The notes below the pieces were generated by a model. It had not been told where the DNA came from. It was given only the letters and a program-made list of their open reading frames with translations, and ran no database searches. A stretch of 64,000 nt of DNA from Eubacteriales bacterium (GTDB lineage: Bacteria; Bacillota; Clostridia; Christensenellales; Aristaeellaceae), in the NCBI GenBank assembly GCA_028705775.1, contig JAQWCW010000013.1, positions 1 to 64,000 on the forward strand. The letters are read 5' to 3'. The position numbers were made by a program, and so were the translations under genes. This document shows, one piece after another, positions 51,868 to 61,535 of this stretch; positions within the stretch are counted from its first letter, which is position 1; each line of letters opens with the position of its first letter.

Positions 51868-52899
51868 ATGAATCAGCTTACCGATTACAGGGACGCGATA
51901 ACCGGCTACGCCGTTCGCAAATACACGGTTGGACCCGAGCGTAATTCAAAGCTCTATTTCACCAGCGAGAATTTCTCGCCGGACGACAAATATTTCTATT
52001 TCAACAAGCAGCAGCTTGACGGGCGCGACGACGGCGGGCTTTACAGGGGCTGCGTTGCAACCGGCGAGCTTGAGCGTATTACCGATACCGCCTATCGCGG
52101 CTTTGCGATGGACAGGGAAAAGAATATCGGCTACACCTGCCGCAACGAAACCGAGGTCTGCACGGTTGACCTTTCCACGAATGAAATTAAGAAGATTGGC
52201 GATTTGCCCGAGCATGGGCAGATAACCGGACATCTTACCGCCGCAAACAGCGGACGGGTTGCGTGTAGCTACCATCTTGCCAATAAGATTTATGCGCTCG
52301 TCGTGCTTGACCCCGAAACGGGCAAGAGCGAAATCGTGTATCAGAGCGATTACCGTTTGGGTCATGCGCAGATTTGCCCCAGCGATGAAAACCTGATTTT
52401 CTACATCCACGAAACCGAGGGCGACGCCTTCCAGCGCACATGGATGTACGATGTAGCCGAGCGGTATGCGCGCCCGTACTATGTCGAGCATCCGAACGAG
52501 TGGATTACTCATGAAGTCTGGGCGGCTGACGGAAGCGAAATGGCGTTCATGAAGCTGCGCGGCAGAATCCTTATCGGCGATAAGGACGGACGGCATTTTG
52601 ACCAGGTTGCTGAAAGCGAGCAGCTCCTTCATCCCTGCCTTAGCCGCGATAAAAAGTGGCTCTGCGCGGACAGAATCAGCTATCTCGGCGTGACTGTTCA
52701 GGAGGGCATTGTGCTTATCGAAAGGGCGACCGGCAAGGCGAAGCTTATTGCCACCACAGGCTCCTGCAAGTCCGGCGCCGACCATCAGCATCCTTCCTTC
52801 AACCGCTCCGGCGATATGATTTTCTTCAACAATCCCGACGAAAACGGAATCGCGCAGGTTTGCACGATAGATTTGGGGCAGGTTAAGCAAGACTGGTAA
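51868..52899 (+). CDS. Oligogalacturonate lyase-like (PL22) seven-bladed propeller
   Basis: A 343-residue protein matching oligogalacturonate lyases, which cleave unsaturated digalacturonate to keto-uronates in the cytoplasm. Propeller repeats with conserved His: GHLTAANSGRVACSYH, RLGHAQICPSDENLIFYIHE, NEWITHEVWAADG, SGADHQHPSFNRSGD. The metal-binding His set is consistent with PL22. AAGGAGCG precedes the ATG. With the GH105 fragment and LacI regulator it defines a pectin-degradation locus. Confidence 0.8.
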   Translation: MNQLTDYRDAITGYAVRKYTVGPERNSKLYFTSENFSPDDKYFYFNKQQLDGRDDGGLYRGCVATGELERITDTAYRGFAMDREKNIGYTCRNETEVCTVDLSTNEIKKIGDLPEHGQITGHLTAANSGRVACSYHLANKIYALVVLDPETGKSEIVYQSDYRLGHAQICPSDENLIFYIHETEGDAFQRTWMYDVAERYARPYYVEHPNEWITHEVWAADGSEMAFMKLRGRILIGDKDGRHFDQVAESEQLLHPCLSRDKKWLCADRISYLGVTVQEGIVLIERATGKAKLIATTGSCKSGADHQHPSFNRSGDMIFFNNPDENGIAQVCTIDLGQVKQDW

Positions 52900-52938
52900 T
52901 CTCCTGCTTGCTGAAAACTTCCAATATACAAAGCACAA

Positions 52939-52983
52939 AAACGATACCGGATGAGATGGCGTGCATCCTCCGGTATCGTTTCT
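52939..52983. terminator. Bidirectional terminator after lyase gene
   Basis: Stem AAACGATACCGGA/TCCGGTATCGTTT with a 17-base loop; T-rich on the right, A-rich on the left. Confidence 0.85.
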
Positions 52984-53080
52984 TTATGTATTAATTTTGG
53001 CAGGGAGTTTTACAACAAACATTCCATTTCGCCTTGCCGCGTACTCTCTGCCGCTTATACCAACCAAACAACATGGGCGC

Positions 53081-53680
53081 TTACATTTCGCGCCGCCCTT
53101 CCATTGCTTTGGAGAGAGTCACCTCGTCGGTATACTCAAGGTCGCCGCCGACGGGGACGCCGTGGGCAATGCGCGTTACGGTAACGCCCATTGGCTTTAT
53201 CAGGCGCGCGATATAGCTCGCGGTCGCCTCGCCTTCGATGTCGGGGTTTGTTGCGAGTATTACCTCGGTAACGCTTGTGTCGCCGAGGCGCTCAAGCAGC
53301 TCCTTTATGCGTATGTCGCCTGGGCCGATGCCCTCCATCGGAGAAATCGTTCCGTGGAGAACGTGGTACAGCCCGTTATAGTCGCGCGTCCGCTCCATTG
53401 CGAAAACGTCGCGCGGGTCGCGGACGACGCATATCTGGCTGTTGTTGCGGTTCGTGTTTGCGCAGATGGAACACAGCTCGCCCTCGGCGTAGTTGCCGCA
53501 CTGTTTGCAGTAGCGGATTGCCTTTTTGCCCTGATATATTGACGCGGCAAGCTCGCGCACCTGCTCCTCGCTTTGCGCTATTATGAAATATGCGAGTCGC
53601 TGCGCGGTCTTAGGCCCTATTCCGGGCAGGCGCGAAAGCTGATTTACCATTCGCTGAATGGCGTCTATCTGCTGAGCCAT
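53081..53680 (-). CDS. recR: Recombination mediator RecR
   Basis: A 199-residue RecFOR-pathway protein. Helix-hairpin-helix [15 protein letters not shown] at residues 17-31, a four-Cys zinc site ([16 protein letters not shown]), and a Toprim domain ([30 protein letters not shown]). It loads RecA at gapped DNA. Coupled to ybaB directly upstream (3 bases apart), the usual gene pair. Normal length. Confidence 0.97.
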   Translation of the reverse strand: MAQQIDAIQRMVNQLSRLPGIGPKTAQRLAYFIIAQSEEQVRELAASIYQGKKAIRYCKQCGNYAEGELCSICANTNRNNSQICVVRDPRDVFAMERTRDYNGLYHVLHGTISPMEGIGPGDIRIKELLERLGDTSVTEVILATNPDIEGEATASYIARLIKPMGVTVTRIAHGVPVGGDLEYTDEVTLSKAMEGRREM

Positions 53681-53683
53681 TAT

Positions 53684-54025
53684 TTAGAACATTCCTCCCA
53701 TGCCGGGGTTCAGCTTCGACATTTCGCGCTCGCGCTCGTCCTCGCCGGTCTTGAGCGCCTCGTTTACTGCCGCCATAACCAAATCCTGAAGCATTTCAAC
53801 ATCTTCGGGGTCAACCGCCTCAGGCTTAATCACAAGGCTGATGAGCTGACGCTTGCCGTTTACCTTTACGCTTACAACGCCGCCGCCCGCGGAAGCCTCA
53901 TATTCCTTCTCGTCCAGCGCCTGCTGAGTTTCAGCCATCTGCTGCTGCAGTTTCTGCGCCTGACGCATCAGCTGCTGCATATTCGCGCCGCCGCCGAAAC
54001 CGCCGAAATTTCCGCCCTTTGCCAT
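53684..54025 (-). CDS. ybaB: YbaB/EbfC nucleoid-associated protein
   Basis: A 113-residue YbaB protein, a DNA-binding dimer often encoded with recR. Gly-rich start (MAKGGNFGGFGGGANM), helix QLMRQAQKLQQQMAETQQAL, then strands with VVSVKVNGKRQLISLVI and PEDVEMLQDLVMAAVNEAL. AGGTTG-type leader; upstream of recR in one operon. Confidence 0.93.
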   Translation of the reverse strand: MAKGGNFGGFGGGANMQQLMRQAQKLQQQMAETQQALDEKEYEASAGGGVVSVKVNGKRQLISLVIKPEAVDPEDVEMLQDLVMAAVNEALKTGEDEREREMSKLNPGMGGMF

Positions 54026-54053
54026 AAAAACAACCTCCGCTATTTATAATCGG

Positions 54054-54800
54054 TTACTTCTCTATGCCGAGCGCCGAGTCGACCTCAAGCCTGCCTGAAA
54101 CGGTAACGAGCCTCAGCTCCGGAGCCTGCTCGTTATCCTCGATGTTCTTCATTTTGACCTGCGCCTTTACCGAGCGCGTTATAACGTGCAGCTGGCGCGA
54201 GGCGGCGTATACGTGAATCTTTCCGCTCACGCTTCTTGCTTCCATCGTCATGAAGGGGCGAACGAAAACCAGCTTCTGCTTTCCTGCAACGGAGCTTGTT
54301 TTAACCATGTCAAACGCCGCGTCCTCAACGTCCACCTTGCCGTTTACAGCCCTTATTTTCAGGCTTTCGCCGGAAAGGGAGCCGGCGCAGATTTCGCCCG
54401 TCACGCTGCCCATTTTGATTTCGCCTGCCGAAACAGAAGTAACGCGCAAATCGCCGTTTACGGTTTCAACGCCGAGCTTTTCCGCCTTGATTCCGCGAAC
54501 GGTGATAAGACCCGTAATCGTGTTCATGTAAATGCTGCCGGCGTATTTTTCGGGCATACGCAGGCATACCTGCATCCACTTGCCCTGCATAACGTCCAGC
54601 GAAAGCCCGAACTGCGGCTGCTCAATCGTGAGCGCACCTTCCTTCACGGCTATCTGCATCTCGCTTACCGAGCGGTCGTCGCCCGCAATAAGCACCTGTA
54701 TATCTTCAATATCGGCAGTTACCGCGCTGAGCTGCGCCCATGCGAGATGCACCTGAATTTCCTTTATCTCCGCGGCAGAGTACCTGCTGTTGCGTTCCAT
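54054..54800 (-). CDS. DUF4097-type beta-helix-like protein
   Basis: A 248-residue protein of repeated beta strands (TGLITVRGIKAEKLGVETVNGDLRVTSV..., SVSGKIHVYAAS), the pattern of DUF4097 putative adhesin/head-GIN proteins. No signal peptide. Start at ATG 54800 behind GAGGTGAG. First gene of a possible DUF4097-ybaB-recR operon (28-base gap). Function unknown. Confidence 0.75.
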   Translation of the reverse strand: MERNSRYSAAEIKEIQVHLAWAQLSAVTADIEDIQVLIAGDDRSVSEMQIAVKEGALTIEQPQFGLSLDVMQGKWMQVCLRMPEKYAGSIYMNTITGLITVRGIKAEKLGVETVNGDLRVTSVSAGEIKMGSVTGEICAGSLSGESLKIRAVNGKVDVEDAAFDMVKTSSVAGKQKLVFVRPFMTMEARSVSGKIHVYAASRQLHVITRSVKAQVKMKNIEDNEQAPELRLVTVSGRLEVDSALGIEK

Positions 54801-55156
54801 AAATAAGCTCACCTCCGTATACAGAATTGTACCATGCCGGATGGAAAAATGCAATTAGGATAAAGAAACGCGAGCAGATGACAGACAATTCACCCGAATA
54901 TGCTTTTATATAAAGCGATAGCCCTCGGCGAAACGACAAACAACGCGACGGGCAGGGCGGCGGCAGGGCAGATTTATTGTGGTTCTTAAATATAAAAGCA
55001 GCCGTGGCTTGAAGGCTTCCCTTCAGACCGCAGCTGCTTTATTCTTGCTTTCCGGACGGGCGCATAACGAGAATAAATAAGCTTTCAATCAACCCGCGCA
55101 GGATTTTATAAGCCTGCGATATGCGGTTTTATCTGAGAATGACGGAGCGCCTTCCG
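54801..55156. other. Non-coding region with one terminator
   Basis: About 356 bases, no gene seen. A hairpin with AAAGCAGC...GCTGCTTT arms at about 54995-55045 acts as terminator. The remainder probably holds the promoter of the DUF4097-recR operon on the minus strand. Confidence 0.45.
54994..55047. terminator. Terminator hairpin
   Basis: Outer stem AAAAGCAGC/GCAGCTGCTTT-type pairing with a second internal stem (GAAGG/CCTTC), then TTATTCTT. Confidence 0.6.
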
Positions 55157-55717
55157 TCAGGCAAGCGAGGAGGCTGTAAGCGCAATGGCGATTGCAATAA
55201 AGCCAATCGCGGGAAGCCATAGCAGCACGGGCGAGAGGCGCTTTGTTCCGCTCAGCCCGAAAAGCGCGCCGAGAAGCGAGCCGAGCAGCGCGGCGGCGGC
55301 AAAGGCAAGCGCTGTAATCCATAAATCGAGCGCAAGTAGCCCCAATGCGGCGGAGGGGAAGATTGTGCCCGCCGCAAGAGACAGCGCAAGGAACAGCGAC
55401 ATCAGGGGCGGCATAGGAATCGGCGATGCGGGGCAGGCGGCGCGCTCGTCGCGGCTGACGGCTATCGAGCGGATAAAGAGCAGCAGCGCGATTGCAACGA
55501 ACAGCACGATGGACAGCACAATCGCGGCGGCAGGGCTTAGAACGGTCAGCAGCAGCCCGCCGAGCCATGCGGACAAGCCGGAAAACAGGGCAGGCAGAAG
55601 CAGCGCCAGAATTGCGCTCAGCGTCGTCGGCTTATTGCCGCATTTTCCGCGCCTTAAACCGCACCAGAACGCGGCGGCGGCATAGAGAATCGCGCAAACG
55701 ACCAAATATATAATCAC
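55157..55717 (-). CDS. Membrane protein of unknown function
   Basis: A 186-residue protein with about five to six hydrophobic segments (residues 3-20, 30-60, 62-85, 105-125, 128-155, 165-185) and one basic loop (RSIAVSRDERAA). Ala/Leu-rich. GGAGCGATTGAAGTG leader. No family recognised; transport is possible but not shown. Confidence 0.65.
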   Translation of the reverse strand: MIIYLVVCAILYAAAAFWCGLRRGKCGNKPTTLSAILALLLPALFSGLSAWLGGLLLTVLSPAAAIVLSIVLFVAIALLLFIRSIAVSRDERAACPASPIPMPPLMSLFLALSLAAGTIFPSAALGLLALDLWITALAFAAAALLGSLLGALFGLSGTKRLSPVLLWLPAIGFIAIAIALTASSLA

Positions 55718-55859
55718 TTCAATCGCTCCTTTCGCAAAGTCGCGGGAAATATATTGCCTTACGTTATACTTTATGCCGGAATGCCGCTCGAAGTTCGGTT
55801 TTATTTATCGCGGCGATATGATATAATCTATGAAAACACTGATATCGGAGGATGAGCGG

Positions 55860-57038
55860 ATGACCGCTTTATTAATAAAGATTCTTCTTCACGGAGAAAG
55901 TCCGGACGGGCAGCCCAAGGTAAGAACGAGGTACGCCGTAATGGGCTCTGGGGTTGGCGTTTTCGTTAACCTTCTGCTTTCCGCGCTCAAGTTTATTCTC
56001 GGAACGCTTTCGGGGAGCATTTCAATCACCGCGGACGCAATGAACAACCTGTCGGACGCGGGCGGCTCGCTCGTGTCGCTTCTTACCTCGCGCTTTGCGG
56101 CAAAGCACGCGGACAGCGACCATCCTTTCGGTCACGGCAGGATGGAGTATATCGGCTCGCTGCTCGTCGGCGTGCTGATACTTGTAATGGCTCTGGAGCT
56201 TCTCAAATCGGGAATCGAGGGCATTATTACGCCTGCCGCGATGAGCGTTTCAGCCGTCACGATTGTTATCCTTGTAATCAGCATATTCATGAAGCTCTGG
56301 CTTTACGTTTTTTACCGCAAGATTGGGCGCAGAATTAACTCCGCGCCGCTTCTTGCCGCTTCAAAGGACAGCCTCGGCGACGTATGCGCCACCTCCGCCG
56401 TCCTGCTCTCAACCGCGCTCTACATCTGCTTCGGCTGGAAGCTTGACGGCTATATGGGAGTACTTGTAAGCCTGTTTATATTCAAGGCGGGCTTTGACGT
56501 ATGCTTCCAGACGGGCAAACAGCTTCTCGGCGAGGCGCCCGACCCGGAGCTTATCAAATCAATGGAAAAAAAGCTGCTTTCATATGACGGCGTTCTCGGA
56601 ATTCATGATCTTGTGCTTCACGATTACGGCCCCGGGCGCTGCATAGCCTCCGTTCATGTCGAGGTGGATTCGACGACGGACATCATGGTTTCGCATGAAA
56701 TGATTGACACAATCGAGCGCGAAATGCAGCAGGATATGAACATCCCCATCTGCATCCACATGGACCCGATTGTGACGGACGATGAAACCGCGAACGCGCT
56801 CAGAAACCGCGTGACCGACTTCCTTATGGCGCAGGATCAGCGCCTGACGCTTCACGATTTCAGGATTGTTCCCGGCGAAAAAAACACCAACGTGCTTTTT
56901 GACGTTGTGCTTCCCGCCGACTATAAAAATGAGGAAGTCCTGCGCAAGCGGCTTGCGGACTTCCTCCATGTGCTGGATAAAAAATACACGCTGATTATCA
57001 AGTTTGATGCGGATTACGCGGGCAGAATCGACAGCTGA
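55860..57038 (+). CDS. Cation diffusion facilitator (zinc/manganese/iron efflux)
   Basis: A 392-residue CDF antiporter exporting divalent metal in exchange for protons. TM2 metal motif ADAMNNLSDAGG (about residues 60-70), HPFGHGRMEYIG after it, and TM5 SKDSLGDV (A/D-x-x-x-D pair). A long cytoplasmic C-terminal domain (residues about 220-392) holds two ferredoxin-like parts. Start chosen at 55860 behind GGAGGA; an upstream ATG at 55830 lies inside the -10 region TATAAT (55822-55827). Confidence 0.93.
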   Translation: MTALLIKILLHGESPDGQPKVRTRYAVMGSGVGVFVNLLLSALKFILGTLSGSISITADAMNNLSDAGGSLVSLLTSRFAAKHADSDHPFGHGRMEYIGSLLVGVLILVMALELLKSGIEGIITPAAMSVSAVTIVILVISIFMKLWLYVFYRKIGRRINSAPLLAASKDSLGDVCATSAVLLSTALYICFGWKLDGYMGVLVSLFIFKAGFDVCFQTGKQLLGEAPDPELIKSMEKKLLSYDGVLGIHDLVLHDYGPGRCIASVHVEVDSTTDIMVSHEMIDTIEREMQQDMNIPICIHMDPIVTDDETANALRNRVTDFLMAQDQRLTLHDFRIVPGEKNTNVLFDVVLPADYKNEEVLRKRLADFLHVLDKKYTLIIKFDADYAGRIDS

Positions 57039-57049
57039 AACGCCCGCTT

Positions 57050-57208
57050 TCAGTACTTGCCGCTGTTCCAGCACTCGTTTTTTGCTTCGCCGCTGCGGTA
57101 GGTCGCTTCTTCGCTTTCCGCGCTTTCGGGCGCTTCCGTTTTTTCCGGCGCGTCAAGCGGCTTAATCACGGGCTTTTGCACGGGCTTTGCGCTCTTTTTC
57201 CGCTCCAT
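57050..57208 (-). CDS. Small Lys/Glu/Pro-rich protein (52 aa)
   Basis: MERKKSAKPVQKPVIKPL..., disordered, ending NECWNSGKY. GGAGGGACGAAAA precedes the ATG at 57208. Conserved-looking C-terminus but no known function. Confidence 0.5.
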   Translation of the reverse strand: MERKKSAKPVQKPVIKPLDAPEKTEAPESAESEEATYRSGEAKNECWNSGKY

Positions 57209-57329
57209 TTTTCGTCCCTCCACTCCTGTATTATAGCACCTTTCGGCGCTTTGCGGGCGCGGGCAGAATATTGACAAGGATATCTTTTGCTGTTATCGTA
57301 AGAGGGGCGTAACGCCCTTCGGAGGAAAT

Positions 57330-58196
57330 ATGTACGACGCTTTGATTCTCGGCTCAGGCCCTGCCGGTCTTTCCTGCGCTCTTACCCTGCGCAAGCGCGG
57401 CAAGAGCGTTCTTGTCGTTTCAAACGCCGAGGAAGGCTCATATCTTGCGAAGGCAAAGCTTGTGGATAATTATCCCGGTGTTTTCCCGATGTCCGGCGCT
57501 GAGCTTTTGAAGATTATGTATAAGCAGGCGGAGGAAATGAAGGTCAGCTTCGCAAAGGGAATGATAATGCAGACCGCTATGCGAAAGCGCGGCTTTCAGG
57601 CGCTTTGCGGGCAGGAGCTTTACGAGGGACGCGCGGGAATCATCGCTATCGGGGCAGGCAGACCGAAAACGCTTGAGGGCGAGCTTCCGCTTGTCGGAAA
57701 CGGCGTCAGCTACTGCGGAACTTGCGACGGAATGCTTTATCGCGGCAAGCGCGTAATCTCGATAGCGGATACCGAGGAGGGCGCTGCCGAAACGAATTTT
57801 CTCGCCTCCGTATGCGCGTGGGTCGGCTGCTTTGCTAAAAATAAGGAGCTTGAGGGCAAGCTTTCGCCGAATATCGAGCGCCTTTCGGGAAAGCCCGTCG
57901 CCGTTCTCGGCGATGGCGAGGCTCGCGGAATAAAGACGGACAAGGGCAAATTTGATGCGGATGGTGTTTTCATATTCCGCGCGCTTGCACCTGTTGAAAA
58001 GCTTTTGCCAAAAATGGAAATGGACGGCGCTGCCATTCGCGTAAACAGAAAAATGGAAACCTCGATAAAGGGGCTTTTCGCCTGCGGAGATATAACGGGG
58101 CTTCCGCATCAGGCTGCAAAAGCTGTCGGCGAGGGGAATATTGCGGCGCTCTCCGCCGTTGAATATTTGGATGAATTAAAGGCTCAGGAGGCGTAA
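57330..58196 (+). CDS. Thioredoxin-reductase-like FAD/NAD(P) oxidoreductase
   Basis: A 288-residue flavoprotein. FAD-binding GSGPAGLSCALTL at residues 8-20, redox CxxC in YCGTCDGML (about 132), and the final FAD motif GLFACGDITGLPHQAAKA. The NAD(P)-binding segment between is reduced and lacks a clear GxGxxG, unlike normal TrxB, so the electron donor may be different. GGAGG lies 6-10 bases before the ATG. The next gene starts immediately (TAAATG). Confidence 0.85.
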   Translation: MYDALILGSGPAGLSCALTLRKRGKSVLVVSNAEEGSYLAKAKLVDNYPGVFPMSGAELLKIMYKQAEEMKVSFAKGMIMQTAMRKRGFQALCGQELYEGRAGIIAIGAGRPKTLEGELPLVGNGVSYCGTCDGMLYRGKRVISIADTEEGAAETNFLASVCAWVGCFAKNKELEGKLSPNIERLSGKPVAVLGDGEARGIKTDKGKFDADGVFIFRALAPVEKLLPKMEMDGAAIRVNRKMETSIKGLFACGDITGLPHQAAKAVGEGNIAALSAVEYLDELKAQEA

Positions 58197-59171
58197 ATGA
58201 GAAGATTTTTTACCGTACTGCTCGCGTTGGTTTTGTTTATTGTTCCGGCATTTGCCGAGGATGAGGATGCCGCTCAGCAGCTGAGCGATAAGCAGCTTGA
58301 AGCGCTTTCGCCCTTGCTTGATATTATTTCCTATTCCGCGCTCGCTCTGGGCGATGGCGGCGGCTTCGGCGAGGGTCCGGGCGAGGCGTACGAGGCGCTG
58401 ATGTTCGCCTTGTGCGCGCGCAATTCGCTTGCGCTTGATGTAAAGCCGGACGAGAACGGTCGCGTAACCCTTGACGAGGGCAAGTGCAAGGCGCTCTATC
58501 AGCAGCTTTTCGGCGAGGGCGAGTACAAGCCTGTCAGCGAAACCTATGCCTTTGCTTCGGCTGACGGCAGCGGAATTCTGCTTGACACCTCCGCGCTTCC
58601 CGACGCGCAGATTCGCTATGAAATCCTGTCATCTTACTTTATTGACAAGGAAGCGCTTCTTGTCGATTTGGATTTGTATCTTGAGGACGAGCTTACATGG
58701 AGCATTTCCGTAAGGCTCAGGACGAACCGCAGCGCGTTCGGCTTCGGGCTTGCGAGCGTCCGCCTGAGCAGCAGCTATACCGATTCTGAGCTTCCGCCCC
58801 TTCTCTCTGAGGAGGAGGAAATGACGCTTCCCGATGAATTTGCCGCTTGGATGGAGGCGCTTTCCGCTTCCTTTGACTTCCTCGGCGCGGATTACCTCTG
58901 GAGCGATGATTACGGCGTATACGCCTCTACTCCCGACGACGCTTTCTATATGTCCCTTCGCTGCACGGTTGTCGAGGCGGGGGAAACGATTGTCGAGGGC
59001 AAGACTACGGAAACAGCGGACGGGGACGTTTACGACAGCTATACCTCATATTCGCAAACCCAGCCCCAGTGCCGTTACAGCCTGACGCTTATATACCCGC
59101 AGGACGATTCGCAGAAGGAAAATGTGGATAAGGCTCTTGCCTGCATTGGGTGGGCAGACTCGATGAACTAA
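58197..59171 (+). CDS. Secreted protein of unknown function (324 aa)
   Basis: Signal peptide MRRFFTVLLALVLFIVPAFA, then an acidic mature protein with alternating helices and strands (residues 30-324, e.g. SDKQLEALSPLLDIISYSA). Start is 1 base after the reductase stop, behind CAGGAGG, so co-transcribed. No family recognised. Confidence 0.7.
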   Translation: MRRFFTVLLALVLFIVPAFAEDEDAAQQLSDKQLEALSPLLDIISYSALALGDGGGFGEGPGEAYEALMFALCARNSLALDVKPDENGRVTLDEGKCKALYQQLFGEGEYKPVSETYAFASADGSGILLDTSALPDAQIRYEILSSYFIDKEALLVDLDLYLEDELTWSISVRLRTNRSAFGFGLASVRLSSSYTDSELPPLLSEEEEMTLPDEFAAWMEALSASFDFLGADYLWSDDYGVYASTPDDAFYMSLRCTVVEAGETIVEGKTTETADGDVYDSYTSYSQTQPQCRYSLTLIYPQDDSQKENVDKALACIGWADSMN

Positions 59172-59227
59172 GTCAGAAGGCGCGGCAGCCCCGCGTTAAT
59201 ATATCTGAAAACATTGGAGGAGAAAGA

Positions 59228-59950
59228 ATGAAAAGGAAATCCATTGCCCTGCTCGCGCTTGCGCTCTGCCTCATGTGCTTCAGCTCTGCTTTTGCTCTTG
59301 AACAGGCGGACGTACTCGGCGACTGGTACCTCAATACGATTGTTTCCGGCGCGGCGTCCATCAATCCCGCAACCGTCGGAATGTCGATGAGCATTTCAAT
59401 CAAAGAGGATGGAACTGCCTCGATCCTGACTTCCAACGCGACCGATGAGCTTGCGGAGGAAGCAACATGGAAGATTGACGGCGAAACCCTTGTGATTACC
59501 GATTCCAAGGACATCCCCGTCACCTTCACCGCCAAGGACGGAACGCTTACCGGCAGTCAGGACGGAACCGAAATGTTTTTCGGCAGGGAAAAGCCGACAG
59601 CCGCCGATGCCTATGTTCCCGCTGCGCAGAAAACCGGAGTCGCTGCCGAGGATTTCAACGGCAAATGGGTTACCACTATTGTTGAAACCGTAGGAATGCA
59701 GATGCCTATTGAAACCATCGGAATGAATGTGTCGATGGACATCAACGGTCTTGACGTTCTTTACGCCTTCTCTCTCGGCGAGGACACTCAGGAGCAGAAA
59801 ATGACCGCCGTATTCCAAGATGATACGCTCGTTATCGGTTCCGGCGATAATTCCCTGATTCTCAAGCTTCTTGAGGACGGCAAGATGACCTACTCCGACC
59901 CCGCCGGCGCAACCATCTTCTACTGCGAAAAGGAAATTGTCACCGAGTAA
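59228..59950 (+). CDS. Secreted lipocalin-like repeat protein
   Basis: A 240-residue exported protein: signal peptide MKRKSIALLALALCLMCFSSAFA, then two similar beta-barrel-like units, each starting with a GDWYL or GKWVT pattern and containing TVGMSMSISIKEDGT or TIGMNVSMDINGLD. This resembles bacterial lipocalin-like domains. GGAGGAGAAAG precedes the ATG. Ligand unknown. Probably in one operon with the preceding two genes. Confidence 0.7.
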   Translation: MKRKSIALLALALCLMCFSSAFALEQADVLGDWYLNTIVSGAASINPATVGMSMSISIKEDGTASILTSNATDELAEEATWKIDGETLVITDSKDIPVTFTAKDGTLTGSQDGTEMFFGREKPTAADAYVPAAQKTGVAAEDFNGKWVTTIVETVGMQMPIETIGMNVSMDINGLDVLYAFSLGEDTQEQKMTAVFQDDTLVIGSGDNSLILKLLEDGKMTYSDPAGATIFYCEKEIVTE

Positions 59951-59991
59951 TATTGCGTTTTCCTGTGCGGCTGAGTCCGCAAGGATAAGCA

Positions 59992-60025
59992 AAAACAGCG
60001 TCCTGAGCTTTCGGGGCGCTGTTTT
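59992..60025. terminator. Bidirectional terminator
   Basis: Stem AAAACAGCG/CGCTGTTTT with 16-base loop; serves the plus-strand secreted protein and the minus-strand MATE gene. Confidence 0.8.
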
Positions 60026-60094
60026 ATATTTATATGGAATTGCTAAATTCAATCGGCTTTCATGCCGTCGATAGCCTGCAAAAGCATATGCGCG

Positions 60095-61516
60095 TCACGC
60101 CTTTGCAGGCTTGCCTGTAAAGTCCGAATACAGCTCCGGATGCCCGACAGCCCTCAAACGCCTTCGCAGCCATGCGCCGTTTTTGTAATACCATATGAAC
60201 ATTATCGTTGTAAGCACCCATGAAAGCGGATAGCAGAGCATAAGCACGATTATATCGTGCCAGACGGGAACGGCGAGATAAATCCAGAGTATTCGGGTAA
60301 CGCATACGCCGAGGCAGGTCATAATCATCGGCCAGAGCGCGTCGCCGGTGCCTCTTACCGCGCCGGCAAGGATTTCAATCGCAATGTAGGTTATGTATGT
60401 CGGCACGAGCGCCTTCAGGATTCGCACGCCCGCGTCAACAACCGATTGCTCGTCAATGAACAGCCAGTAGATTGAGCCGCCGAAAAAGTAAAGCAGCAGG
60501 GAAAGCGTTACCGTAACGCCCGCCGTAATCAGCATACATTGCCTTACTCCGTCCCGAACGCGCCTGAGCTTCATCGCGCCGAAATTCTGCCCGACAAAGG
60601 TTGTAATCGCGATTCCGAAGGCGTTTATTGTCATCCAGAACAGACCGTCAATCTTGCCGTAAACCGTCCAGCCTGCCACGGTGTCCGTTCCGAAGCTGTT
60701 CACGCTTACCTGAATCAGCACGTTTGCTATGCAGTACATAACGGATTGCAGCCCTGCCGGAGTGCCGATTCTGACTATGCTTTTAAGCGGCTCTTTATAG
60801 AAGCGGATTTGCTTTGCGCCAAGGCGGTAGCATTCCGTTGTGCGCGTAAGGGTTATCATGCACAGAAAAACGGACAGCACCTGCGAAAGAACGGTCGCAA
60901 CCGCCGCGCCCGCGACCCCGAAGCCGCATACGGCGACAAAGAGCAAATCCAGCGCTATGTTTGCGGCGCAGCCGCAGATTAAAAAGAGCAGAGGTCTGCG
61001 CGAATCGCCGACAGCGCGGAGAATTCCGGCGCTCATGTTGTAGAGCAGGTTGAATACTATTCCGCCGAAATAGACGCGCATATAGGTAATTGCGTGCGGC
61101 AGAATGGCGGCGGGCGTGTCCATTGCGGTCAGCGCCCAAGGCGTGAGCGCAATGCCGGCAACGGTAAGAAAAGCTCCGCAGCCGAGGGAGAGCGCCACCG
61201 CCGTGTGGACGCTTTTTGATACGCCCGCAACGTCGCCTGCGCCGTAGCGCTGAGATATGACAACGGTTGCGCCTGAACCAAGCCCGATGAAAAAGTTGAC
61301 GAAAAGCGCGACAAGCGAGCCTGTCGAGCCGCCGACGGCGGACAGCGCTTCCTTGCCGAGATACCTGCCCACAATCATCGCGTCAACCGTGTTGTAGAGT
61401 TGCTGAAAAAAGCTGCCGAAAACTATCGGAAAGAAGAACAGCAGAAGCTGCTTCCATATAACGCCTTCCGTCAGCGCGCTTGCGTCCGGACGGCGTAAAA
61501 ACGCAGGTAATTTCAT
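60095..61516 (-). CDS. MATE-family multidrug efflux transporter
   Basis: A 473-residue, 12-segment antiporter of the MATE family. Typical features: VIWKQLLLFFFPIVFGSFFQQLYN at TM1, GRYLGKEALSAVGGSTG after it, and the matching second-half WTVYGKIDGLFWMTINAFGIA. It extrudes drugs or metabolites with Na+ or H+. No clear operon partner; the SpoIID gene lies 20 bases upstream on the same strand. Confidence 0.92.
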   Translation of the reverse strand: MKLPAFLRRPDASALTEGVIWKQLLLFFFPIVFGSFFQQLYNTVDAMIVGRYLGKEALSAVGGSTGSLVALFVNFFIGLGSGATVVISQRYGAGDVAGVSKSVHTAVALSLGCGAFLTVAGIALTPWALTAMDTPAAILPHAITYMRVYFGGIVFNLLYNMSAGILRAVGDSRRPLLFLICGCAANIALDLLFVAVCGFGVAGAAVATVLSQVLSVFLCMITLTRTTECYRLGAKQIRFYKEPLKSIVRIGTPAGLQSVMYCIANVLIQVSVNSFGTDTVAGWTVYGKIDGLFWMTINAFGIAITTFVGQNFGAMKLRRVRDGVRQCMLITAGVTVTLSLLLYFFGGSIYWLFIDEQSVVDAGVRILKALVPTYITYIAIEILAGAVRGTGDALWPMIMTCLGVCVTRILWIYLAVPVWHDIIVLMLCYPLSWVLTTIMFIWYYKNGAWLRRRLRAVGHPELYSDFTGKPAKA

Positions 61517-61535
61517 CTCTTGCTACTTCGCCGCT

